Of a DNA stretch of 37,823 nucleotides, positions 16,490 through 23,724 are shown piece by piece. The position numbers and the translations under genes were made by a program. Positions within the stretch are counted from its first letter, which is position 1; each line of letters begins with the position of its first letter. The notes beneath the pieces were generated by a model. It ran no database searches. It saw nothing but the letters and a program-made list of their open reading frames with translations, and was not told the origin of the DNA. Source of the DNA: Lysinibacillus telephonicus (lineage in GTDB: Bacteria; Bacillota; Bacilli; Bacillales_A; Planococcaceae); contig NZ_RXNR01000038.1 in NCBI RefSeq assembly GCF_003966145.1, forward strand, positions 1-37,823, given 5' to 3'.

Positions 16490-17319
16490 TGCTGCACCTT
16501 CTTTTCTAACAATTGAGGAATCCATTTCATTAATTCTTCTTCTTCAAAAGGTACACTACCAATCATTTGAGGGTTTTTTGAAGTAAATCCATGAAAGTCG
16601 CTGCCTACACTCATATATAAATCATGTTGCTTAGCTACTTCATACCAATAGTTCATCGTTTGTTTTTTGTGTAAGGCATAGAAAACTTCAATGCCATCAA
16701 TTCCTTCCTTCAAAATATTTTCAAATTCGAAATTGAAGCTGTAAATGCCGGGATGGGCTAAAAATGCAAGACCTCCTGCTTCATGGATTAAATCAATTGC
16801 TCCTTTAGAGGTTTTTCCTGCACGTTCTATATAAGCTGGGGCGCCTTTAATAAGTAATGTTTCATAAGCGTGTTTGGCTGTTGGAAACGCTCCAATAGCT
16901 ACTAACTCATCTGCAATATGGGTGCGTACAATAATGCCGCCCTTTGCCCGTTGAAAACAGTTTTCCCACTTGATGGAAAATCCTAATTGTTGAAGCTTTT
17001 GAACAATTGACTTGCTCCAGTTTATTCGTTCATTTTTACGAAATTTGCAGTATTGTTTAAGTGCAGGGTATGTAGGGTCCAAGCCAAATCCTAAAATGTG
17101 TAATTCTCCATTTGGTCCATCCGTATTAAATTCCATTCCTACAAGCATCTTTGGCGATATTTGCAATGGATTCTTTGCAAGTTCAAAATATGCGTCCAGT
17201 GAATCATGATCTGCAATTGACATAATTTCAAGCTGTTGGTCAATTCCAAGCTGTAATATCTCACCAGGTGTCATTTCTCCATCTGAGCAAGTTGTATGCA
17301 TATGCAAATCGATTTTCAA
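16486..17319 (-). CDS. PHP-domain phosphoesterase
   Basis: About 277 residues. Metal-ligand motifs of the PHP family: IDLHMHTTCSDGEM (His6, His8, Asp13), SIADHDSLDAY, GMEFN, IVRTHIADELV, AFLAHPG and GSDFHG. This matches the YciV/RNase AM-like group that hydrolyses nucleotide 3',5'-bisphosphates or short RNA 5' ends; other members cleave cyclic phosphates. I prefer the TTG at 17319, 6 nt after GAGGTG; a GTG at 17328 overlaps that site. It is the first gene of the operon, followed by the TIM-barrel gene with an ATGA overlap. With SurE downstream it suggests stepwise removal of phosphate groups. Confidence 0.85.
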   Translation of the reverse strand: MKIDLHMHTTCSDGEMTPGEILQLGIDQQLEIMSIADHDSLDAYFELAKNPLQISPKMLVGMEFNTDGPNGELHILGFGLDPTYPALKQYCKFRKNERINWSKSIVQKLQQLGFSIKWENCFQRAKGGIIVRTHIADELVAIGAFPTAKHAYETLLIKGAPAYIERAGKTSKGAIDLIHEAGGLAFLAHPGIYSFNFEFENILKEGIDGIEVFYALHKKQTMNYWYEVAKQHDLYMSVGSDFHGFTSKNPQMIGSVPFEEEELMKWIPQLLEKKVQQ

Positions 17320-17471
17320 CTTAAGCACCTCACTTTCATATCCAAACGTAATTGTACAGACGGATTGTAAATTTATTGAATGGACTGGTGTTAAGAATTT
17401 TGAAGTTATTGTAAAAGGTATGGGGGATTTTTTATGGGGATTAACAGCTAAAGTATATTTAATTTACATGA

Positions 17472-17502
17472 ATTTTACTTTTAAGGAATTCCTTAATGGC
17501 AA
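17472..17502 (-). promoter_or_regulatory. Candidate promoter and 16-bp perfect palindrome upstream of the PHP-surE-ABC operon
   Basis: The minus strand reads TTGCCA (17497-17502), then the perfect palindrome TTAAGGAATTCCTTAA (17481-17496), then TAAAAT (17472-17477). The -35/-10 spacing is 19 nt, a little long. A symmetrical site filling the spacer would block RNA polymerase when bound, so it is a good operator candidate. The rest of 17320-17682 is AT-rich without genes. Confidence 0.45.
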
Positions 17503-17651
17503 TTGTAAATAGAAGTTTACATAGAAGAAATAATATGGATATGAAAAAGGTTACTAGAGTATGAAGCATTTTAGTAGTAGAAAATAAAATAATTTAAAAT
17601 GGATAAACTACAACTTGAATAGTATAGAAAAGGAAAAAATGCTTATCTATA

Positions 17652-17663
17652 CTGTTCAAAACA
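17652..17663 (+). repeat. 12-bp direct repeat, left copy
   Basis: CTGTTCAAAACA occurs here and again at 17943-17954, on the two sides of the small gene at 17683. Possible regulatory site or insertion footprint. Confidence 0.4.
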
Positions 17664-17682
17664 AATCAATTGGAGGATAGCT

Positions 17683-17928
17683 ATGTCAAATGTAGAAAAG
17701 AACAACACTGGGTTAAATTGTGTTTCTAATGAAAGAGGAGCTGCCTGTAGAGTTGAAATGGGCAAGGAAAAACGAAACAGCCGTTCCCAAAACTACAATG
17801 AAGAGATAGCCTCTGAGTTCGTAGTAGATGCGACATTAGAAAATGTAAACAATTTTGTAGATCAGTCCGGTAATAAGTTCGAGCCTAATAAAGAAAAGAC
17901 TGTAAGCGAACGAAGCGCATGGAATTAG
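17683..17928 (+). CDS. Small hydrophilic protein of unknown function
   Basis: 81 residues with a good RBS (TTGGAGGATAG) before ATG. It is charged and Asn-rich, with no membrane segment, two Cys (about positions 13 and 22) and a segment EFVVDATLENVNNFVDQSGN that could form one helix. I do not recognise a family. It is flanked by 12-bp direct repeats and followed by a hairpin terminator, so it looks like a self-contained unit. It is read away from the PHP-surE-ABC operon. Confidence 0.6.
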   Translation: MSNVEKNNTGLNCVSNERGAACRVEMGKEKRNSRSQNYNEEIASEFVVDATLENVNNFVDQSGNKFEPNKEKTVSERSAWN

Positions 17929-17942
17929 GTTATATTTGACAG

Positions 17943-17954
17943 CTGTTCAAAACA
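17943..17954 (+). repeat. 12-bp direct repeat, right copy
   Basis: Second CTGTTCAAAACA, 15 nt past the stop of the 81-residue gene. Confidence 0.4.
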
Positions 17955-17965
17955 TTGAGATGAAA

Positions 17966-18008
17966 GGCTAAAGGAATATTCCTTCCTTTAGTCCTTTTAA
18001 TTTTTTTT
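17966..18008 (+). terminator. Terminator of the 81-aa gene
   Basis: GGCTAAAGGAA pairs with TTCCTTTAGTCC (one bulged T) across TATTCC, followed by TTTTAATTTTTTTT. Confidence 0.75.
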
Positions 18009-18131
18009 AAATGGTAGCTAAATAAAAGGCAAATTAAGGCAAAATAGTATACAATACTTATACGAAACATTATTACTAGTTTGATTGTAATATTCTAATA
18101 GGAATAATTTTGATAAGGAAGTACCGTTTTT

Positions 18132-19439
18132 ATGAAAAGTCATAAAATAAAACTAATTCTAGTTTTATCAACTATTTTATTACTATTTTTCACCAGCTTA
18201 AGTGTCTATACTATATCAGTAAATATGAAGAGAACGGTTGTCGAATCGATAGGAAGTCAAAGTCTTGAAGCTGCGAAGGCCATTGCATCAGATATGGATA
18301 TTGAAGCCTACAAAAGATTTTTGGATAACAAAGTTCAAAATAATCATTACTGGGAGATTAGAAGGTATTTAAATGATGCGAGGGAAAAATTAGGAGCCTT
18401 ATATGTTTATACACTTGAGCTTGAGAGTCCAAAAGAAGCGAAAGCGATGATAGTGGGATTACCCCCGGAAAGAACGGATATTGGAATTGGTGAACCCTGT
18501 ATGGTACCTGAACCCCTGCTTAAACGCGCCTATTATGAAGAAAAACATTATGTCACAGGTGTAATGGAGGATCCGAAATTCGGCGTTTATTTATCAGCTG
18601 GAGTACCAATCAAAGATGGAACAGGGGAAACTATTGGCTACTTGGGAATTGATATTAGTGCGAAAAGAATTAGTGAAATTGAGGGAACTGTGCTAGAAGA
18701 TAATATTGTTATTTTTATATTTAATGGTGTTTTTATCTTAATCATTATTGCCTCATTTTTCCTTATGCAAAGATGGTATCTAAAAGAAGTAGCAAAAGAA
18801 GTAGGGGATACCGAAGATACATATCAAACTGAAATAAAGACCTTAATAGCATCTGTCTCTTCTTTAAGACATGACTTTGTAAACCATATACAGGTAATCC
18901 ATGGTCTTTTAATGATTGGCGAATTAAATAAAGCATTACAATATGTCTCTTCACTTTCAAAAGAAGTCGAAGTAATTAAATCAATTGAATTAGATGTGGA
19001 GCATCCTGGACTAGGTATATTATTACAAGCAAAAAAACTGGCAGCTGAAAACCAACTGATTGATATGGATATATCAATTTCTAAAAATGCATTTGATAAA
19101 ATAAAAACAACAGACATGATTAAAATTTTATCGAATTTAATTGATAATGCAATTGAGGCAACGATCGAATTACCTGAAGAAAAACGAAAGGTTGTCATTA
19201 ATTGTATTGCAGATGAAGCAAAGTATGTTTTTAAGATTATGAATACAGGTCCTAAAATAATTGATGATGAAATAATATTTAAACAGGGTTATTCAACTAA
19301 GAAAGTAGAACAAGGGAAAACAAGAGGGCAAGGACTATTCATTATAAAGGAAATTGTTCATAAATATAATGGTACCGTTTCTATTAGTACAACAAATGAT
19401 TTAGAGATTACGGTTATGGTTGAGATTCCTATTAAATAA
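18132..19439 (+). CDS. Sensor histidine kinase with SpoOB-type dimerisation helix (orphan)
   Basis: A 435-residue membrane kinase. TM1 is at about 7-29, then an extracellular sensor region of about 160 residues that is PAS/Cache-like (ending GETIGYLGIDIS), TM2 at about 191-212, and the H-box SLRHDFVNHIQ with phospho-acceptor His247 in a SPOB_a-type helix. The ATPase domain has an N-box NLIDNAIEA (Asn335/339) and a G-box RGQGLFIIKEI. This is the DcuS/CitA/NatK-like GHKL class, which usually pairs with an adjacent LytTR or CitB regulator. None is visible here; the next gene encodes a dehydrogenase. The ligand is unknown, but a small acid is typical of the class. Confidence 0.88.
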   Translation: MKSHKIKLILVLSTILLLFFTSLSVYTISVNMKRTVVESIGSQSLEAAKAIASDMDIEAYKRFLDNKVQNNHYWEIRRYLNDAREKLGALYVYTLELESPKEAKAMIVGLPPERTDIGIGEPCMVPEPLLKRAYYEEKHYVTGVMEDPKFGVYLSAGVPIKDGTGETIGYLGIDISAKRISEIEGTVLEDNIVIFIFNGVFILIIIASFFLMQRWYLKEVAKEVGDTEDTYQTEIKTLIASVSSLRHDFVNHIQVIHGLLMIGELNKALQYVSSLSKEVEVIKSIELDVEHPGLGILLQAKKLAAENQLIDMDISISKNAFDKIKTTDMIKILSNLIDNAIEATIELPEEKRKVVINCIADEAKYVFKIMNTGPKIIDDEIIFKQGYSTKKVEQGKTRGQGLFIIKEIVHKYNGTVSISTTNDLEITVMVEIPIK

Positions 19440-19535
19440 ATCTTTAAAAATTTTAGAGTTCACCTTATTTATTAGTGTGTTATATTAATACATATAAATG
19501 AATTAATATTCGATATGGAATATAGGGGTGAAATG

Positions 19536-20471
19536 ATGGGAATTAAAGTAAGAAGTGTTGGAATAATTGGTGTAGGACATGTCGGTGCACATTGTGCTTA
19601 TAGTCTTGCAGTACAAGGAATCGTAGATGAACTGATTCTTGTAGATATTAACAAAGAGAAATTAACTTCAGAACGACAAGATTTAGTGGATAGTGTTGCA
19701 CATTTTCCTCACAGAGTAACTATTAAAACAGGGGAATATAAAGATTTAGCTAACTGTGATATCGTTGTTATTAGTGCAGGCGGCATTACGCAAGATCAAA
19801 ACCGTCTATCTGAATTAAAACAATCTATTAATGTAGTAAATAGTTTTGTAGAAGAAGTTGTTTCATCAGGATTTAATGGAATTTTTATTAACATTACAAA
19901 TCCTTGTGATATTATTACGGGTCACGTTTATAAGTTGTCAGGCTTTGACAGCCATCGTGTCATCGGTACGGGAACATGTTTAGATAGTGCAAGACTGCGT
20001 GAGGTAATTGCGCGTGAAACAGGGGTCGATCATAAATCGATTATCGGATATACAATGGGAGAGCATGGAGATTCTCAAATGATTCCTTGGTCTCATATTT
20101 CGATAAATGGAAAACCAATCTTAGAATTGGCGCAGCATGATTCACGCTTTGCTCTGGATCATGAAGCGGTTCTACAAGAAGTAGTTAACGCTGGATGGAC
20201 TACATTTAAAGGAAAAGGTGCTACTGAATATGGTATTGCGTCCGCGTTAGCACGACTTGTTCATTGTATTTACCATGATGAAAAACAAGTTATCCCTGTA
20301 AGTACACTATTGAGTGGGCAATATGGCCAAACTGATATTTATACTAGTGTACCAGCAATCATTGGCAAGGATGGCGTTGAAGAAATCATTGAATTGAACT
20401 TAACAGAGGAAGAAATGAAGGTCTTCAATCAATCATGCGATGTTTTGCGTAAGCATATTGAGACAGTCTAG
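19536..20471 (+). CDS. L-2-hydroxyacid dehydrogenase (lactate/malate dehydrogenase superfamily)
   Basis: About 311 residues. NAD-binding GIIGVGHVGAH at the N-terminus with Asp at the end of the second strand (LVDINKEK); active-site NITNPCDIIT, LDSARLR (Asp168/Arg171 equivalents) and MGEHGDSQ (His195 equivalent). The substrate loop reads SAGGITQDQNRLSEL instead of the lactate enzyme's AGANQ.PGETRLDL. It is one residue shorter and Gln102 is not clearly kept, which resembles L-2-hydroxyisocaproate dehydrogenases. A bulkier 2-oxoacid than pyruvate is therefore possible. I start at ATG 19536, 5 nt after AGGGGTG; earlier ATGs at 19515 and 19533 are too close to or before that site. Confidence 0.85.
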   Translation: MGIKVRSVGIIGVGHVGAHCAYSLAVQGIVDELILVDINKEKLTSERQDLVDSVAHFPHRVTIKTGEYKDLANCDIVVISAGGITQDQNRLSELKQSINVVNSFVEEVVSSGFNGIFINITNPCDIITGHVYKLSGFDSHRVIGTGTCLDSARLREVIARETGVDHKSIIGYTMGEHGDSQMIPWSHISINGKPILELAQHDSRFALDHEAVLQEVVNAGWTTFKGKGATEYGIASALARLVHCIYHDEKQVIPVSTLLSGQYGQTDIYTSVPAIIGKDGVEEIIELNLTEEEMKVFNQSCDVLRKHIETV

Positions 20472-20479
20472 ATTTTTGC

Positions 20480-20656
20480 CTCGTCATCTCAAGTATTGTT
20501 AAAGGGTGCTGAGTTATGACATGAAGCCTCTATGCAAGTAGGTTTTTATAAATAAATTTAAAGACCTGATGCAGGAAAGCATACTACGGTCCCTTAAAGG
20601 GGGCAGTTTTATAGGATTAACCCATCTAAGCCACATAACTTAAGATGGGTTTTTTT
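20480..20656 (+). ncRNA. Possible structured RNA or leader ending in a terminator
   Basis: Non-coding stretch after the dehydrogenase gene. AAGGG (20502-20506) can pair with CCCTT (20591-20595), closing about 84 nt that hold AGGT/ACCT (20540-20543 with 20564-20567), ATGC-AGGAAA-GCAT (20569-20582) and an alternative GTAG/CTAC pairing. It ends in a strong terminator, AACCCATCT..AGATGGGTT (20619-20651) with a T7 tail. Multi-branch folding plus a terminator is what a riboswitch, leader or small RNA looks like. I checked it by eye against TPP, SAM, c-di-GMP, FMN, lysine, purine and T-box patterns without a match. It could also be just the 3' UTR. Confidence 0.4.
20619..20656 (+). terminator. Terminator downstream of the dehydrogenase / RNA element
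   Basis: AACCCATCT pairs with AGATGGGTT, extended inwards by AAG/CTT with one bulge, and followed by seven T. Confidence 0.88.
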
Positions 20657-20818
20657 ATGGCTAAATGGATGTTTAGAAATGCTCTATACTGAGAATCTAT
20701 GAGATGTCATATATAAGAAGTATTGTGGGAAGCAGTGTTTTAAAGGGGAATAAATTTTCATTAGGTTTTAGCTGTATTTTACGGATAAAAATACAATTTA
20801 GTAATTAAATCATTTTTA

Positions 20819-20848
20819 TTGACATACTTTTCAATATCCAATTATTTA
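20819..20848 (+). promoter_or_regulatory. Possible promoter of the nucleoside hydrolase gene
   Basis: A perfect -35 TTGACA (20819-20824) is followed after 17-18 nt by a weak -10 (TTATTT/TATTTA). It lies between the terminator at 20656 and the gene at 20929, so the gene need not depend on the upstream RNA. Confidence 0.35.
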
Positions 20849-20928
20849 CAAGATTAGAGTGAAATAGGACCTGAAAATTTAATTACCCTTAAATTCACTG
20901 ATTTGAGGTATTAAAAAGGGGGCTCAAT

Positions 20929-21888
20929 ATGACTAAAATCCCAATTATTATCGACACCGATCCAGGGATTGACGACGCAATGATGCTTATTTTAGCTTTT
21001 GCCAATGATCATGCTTTTGACATACGGCTAGTGACAACAAGCGCTGGGAATATTTCTCAAGATAAAACAAACTATAATACGCGTGCCTTTTTAAGTTATA
21101 TTGGAGCAAATGTTGAAATTGCCCGAGGTTTAGAAAGTCCTATAATTTATGAAATAGAAGAGGCGGAAGAAGTCCACGGAGAAAGTGGTCTAGGAAATGT
21201 ACAATTTTTAACACCAACGTTGCCAATAAGCTATCGTACTGCAATTACGGCCATGCTGGAAACGATTTTAAAAAGCGATGAAAAAATAACAATCGTTTCA
21301 ACAGGACCATTAACAAATATCGCAGCCTTAATACTCGCACATCCAGAAGTAAAAGCAAAAATAGAACGTATTTCTTGGATGGGTGGTGCAGCGGTAGGTG
21401 GCAATGTCACACCGACAGCAGAATTTAATGCGTACGTCGATCCACATGCAGTTGAAATTGTGTTTCGTTCAGGTTTACCTATTGTGATGAGTGGTTTGGA
21501 TGTAACACATAAAGCCTTTATTACAATTGATGAAATGAAAAATATTTTAAATAAAGATACTGACTTAACACAAAAGTTAAATCAAATGGTGGAGTTTTAT
21601 CTTAAAAATATAAAAAAAACACCGTTTCATGAAGAAAATTATGACAAAGTACTTCATTTCCACGATGTATGCGCGGTAATGTACTTATTAAAGCCGGATA
21701 TTTTTGAAGGTCAAGATTACTACGTTGAAGTAGAGCTTGAAGGGGTTACAGTTGGTACAACAGTCGTGGATTATATGGAGAAAACGGGAAAAGTACCAAA
21801 TGTTCATGTTCTATATGAAGTTAGTCGAGAAGCTTTTGTAAAGGAATTTAAGAAAGCAGTGGAGATTATTTCGGAGAGGATAAGCTAA
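20929..21888 (+). CDS. Inosine/uridine-preferring nucleoside hydrolase
   Basis: A 319-residue cytosolic hydrolase splitting ribonucleosides to base and ribose. Ca2+ site motif IIIDTDPGIDDAMML at 6-20; further family segments are VTTSAGNIS, VHGESGLGN, IVSTGPLTNIAAL, RISWMGGAA..GNVTPTAEFNAYVDPHA and FHDVCAVMYLLKP with the last His/Asp. The length and motifs are standard. RBS AAGGGGG, then ATG after 6 nt. Base preference (IunH, RihA, RihB, RihC types) cannot be told from motifs alone. It fits the nucleoside and purine scavenging theme of the region. Confidence 0.93.
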   Translation: MTKIPIIIDTDPGIDDAMMLILAFANDHAFDIRLVTTSAGNISQDKTNYNTRAFLSYIGANVEIARGLESPIIYEIEEAEEVHGESGLGNVQFLTPTLPISYRTAITAMLETILKSDEKITIVSTGPLTNIAALILAHPEVKAKIERISWMGGAAVGGNVTPTAEFNAYVDPHAVEIVFRSGLPIVMSGLDVTHKAFITIDEMKNILNKDTDLTQKLNQMVEFYLKNIKKTPFHEENYDKVLHFHDVCAVMYLLKPDIFEGQDYYVEVELEGVTVGTTVVDYMEKTGKVPNVHVLYEVSREAFVKEFKKAVEIISERIS

Positions 21889-21934
21889 GTCCTTCCTTCT
21901 AGTTTACATTCAATTATATGAAAATTAGATTATT

Positions 21935-21968
21935 AATGCCCTGTCCACATTTGGAAAGGGCATTTTTA
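21935..21968 (+). terminator. Terminator of the nucleoside hydrolase gene, possibly bidirectional
   Basis: ATGCCCT pairs with AGGGCAT around a 14-nt loop, followed by TTTTTATA on the plus strand. It also lies past the end of the convergent AraC-type gene. Confidence 0.8.
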
Positions 21969-22079
21969 TAATTGCTTTATCTTTCTAAGTGTTAGGAGAA
22001 GAAGCTTTAATTTTAAAGACACTGTATTTAAGGGTTTTATAGAAAAGCAAACTACACCATAATGGTATTTAGAAGTTGG

Positions 22080-23558
22080 TTATTCTCTCTTCTCCCTTAA
22101 CATTTTTCGGTATCGATTTGGAGATTGCCCCGTATAAGCTTTAAAAAGTTTTGCAAAGTAATTAGGATCCTCAAAACCATTTAACTGTGCAATTTCACTA
22201 ATTGGAAAATTGGTCTCTAATAAAGTTTTTTGTGCATGCTGTATACGAATCTGCTGTAAATAGCGTTTAAACGCAACACCATGATGCTTACTAAAAATAC
22301 TACTTAAATAGTTTGATGTAATTCCTAGTTGATTGGCTATTTCAATTAAAGACAATTTAGTATTTTTATATTGTTGTTCAATTAAATCAGCTGCCAATTC
22401 AGCATAATTTGCTTTGAATTCCAATTTTGCATCAGCTGCAAGCTTCATTAATGTTTGTGTAAAAAGGATGATTTCCTGAATAATTGTATATAGAATAGGG
22501 TGTTCTAATATAATGTTGAATAATTGACGATAATTTTCTTCTAATACGGCTTTTTGATGTAAATTATATTTCAGCATAAACCGTCTAATTTGTGCTAACA
22601 CACTGGTTAGATGTATACGAATTGAATCTTGCTCATAATAAGTCCCATCAATAGATAATCGGTAGAGAAATTCTTTAATTGTTTGTATATCAAGATTTTC
22701 AAGACCTTGTATCCATAGCTGCTGTTCCTCAGGTGTTAATAACGGATCTAAGGGAAGTGGAATAAGCTGCTTGCTGACATAAAAAATATGCTCAAATCCC
22801 TTATAGAATCGTTGCTTTAAGGCTTTCTTAGTCTCTAAATAAATTTCATTCAATTGAGCAGGTTCTCTATCATAAATAGCTATATTAATATAGCTGCCAC
22901 TCATAATATTCCATTCCCGAATTAATGTTCTTGCCTTTTTCTCAAATAATGATTTCTCAACAAATTCTGAGATACAGATGATACGTTTTGATAATGGATA
23001 AATTTCTATACTTTCGAAAATCGGGGTTTCCTTTAACCAACTATATAAAGCGCTTAAATCTTTGGGATACTCTGGCTCGATAAGGAAAAAAAGTCGATTG
23101 TCCTTTAAAAAGCTACCATTTTCATTGTTTAAAAAGAGTTGTAAGTAAAAAACATTTGTTAAATCATAATCTCCAATAGAATTGACAACAGTTTTATTTT
23201 CCTTTGTAGAAGAATTAATTAAATACTTCAAATGATTTAAATCCACAGGCTTTACGAAAAAGTGCGTTACTTGCATTTGAATTGCCTTTAAAGCGTGTTG
23301 AAAAAGTGGTTCGGAGGTTATTGCATAAATCTCGGTTCCGTCTTTTCTAGCTAATTTGAAAAAGGCAATATCATTTGGATGTTTTATTAATTCTATCTCG
23401 ACAATTAAAATATCTGGATGTACTTGTTGATATTGCTGATATAGTTGATCAATTGAGTTTAAAATATATACTTCAATTTCATTTAATAGATAAGACTCCA
23501 AATACCATTTAAATCCCTTTGCTTCTGTATAATCCCGATCAATAATGAAAATTTTCAT
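22080..23558 (-). CDS. AraC-family regulator with receiver-like N-terminal domain (phospho-acceptor Asp replaced by Glu)
   Basis: A 492-residue regulator. Residues 1-115 read as a receiver domain: KIFIIDRDYTE (acidic Asp7/Asp9), Thr81/Ser82 in AITSE and FVKP with Lys103-Pro104. The phospho-acceptor strand is PDILIVEIELI, placing Glu at position 54, where active receivers have Asp. The middle (about 120-380) is unassigned. The last 100 residues form the AraC double helix-turn-helix (LIEIANQLGITSNYLSSIFSKHHG, then ISEIAQLNGFEDPNYFAKLFKAYTGQSP). I start at ATG 23558, 6 nt after AAGGTG. It is divergent from yjiH-hutUIG, with repeats between the genes, so it is probably their activator. No partner kinase is adjacent. 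Confidence 0.85.
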   Translation of the reverse strand: MKIFIIDRDYTEAKGFKWYLESYLLNEIEVYILNSIDQLYQQYQQVHPDILIVEIELIKHPNDIAFFKLARKDGTEIYAITSEPLFQHALKAIQMQVTHFFVKPVDLNHLKYLINSSTKENKTVVNSIGDYDLTNVFYLQLFLNNENGSFLKDNRLFFLIEPEYPKDLSALYSWLKETPIFESIEIYPLSKRIICISEFVEKSLFEKKARTLIREWNIMSGSYINIAIYDREPAQLNEIYLETKKALKQRFYKGFEHIFYVSKQLIPLPLDPLLTPEEQQLWIQGLENLDIQTIKEFLYRLSIDGTYYEQDSIRIHLTSVLAQIRRFMLKYNLHQKAVLEENYRQLFNIILEHPILYTIIQEIILFTQTLMKLAADAKLEFKANYAELAADLIEQQYKNTKLSLIEIANQLGITSNYLSSIFSKHHGVAFKRYLQQIRIQHAQKTLLETNFPISEIAQLNGFEDPNYFAKLFKAYTGQSPNRYRKMLREKRE

Positions 23559-23571
23559 TCTAATCACCTTA

Positions 23572-23660
23572 TAAAATTCCAGAATCATATTTTTTTTCTA
23601 TTATACAATTAAATTCTAATTAAAAACATATAAAATTCCATTTTCTCATTTTAAAATTCT
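23572..23660. promoter_or_regulatory. TAAAATTC repeats between the AraC-type regulator and the hut operon
   Basis: TAAAATTCC at 23572-23580 and 23631-23639 and TAAAATTCT at 23652-23660. The last two are exactly 21 bp apart, the same-face direct-repeat spacing typical of AraC-family sites. A possible -10, TAAAAT, lies at 23685-23690 and there is no good -35, so the site at 23652 abuts the position an activator would occupy. Confidence 0.5.
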
Positions 23661-23724
23661 ATATTTTTCGAAAAGACTGAATATTAAAATGTAAATATAA
23701 ATAAAAAGCAAAGGGGGAAGAGAA

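Noticed and set aside
17472-17520. Pho boxes upstream of the phosphoester operon
   Set aside because: One TTTACA is present on the minus strand, but the regularly spaced repeats needed for PhoP binding could not be found, so phosphate control is not claimed.
20500-20600. TPP riboswitch
   Set aside because: GGGTGCTGAG and ACCTGAT look similar to TPP motifs, but the order and the GGATAATGCCAGCG part are wrong.
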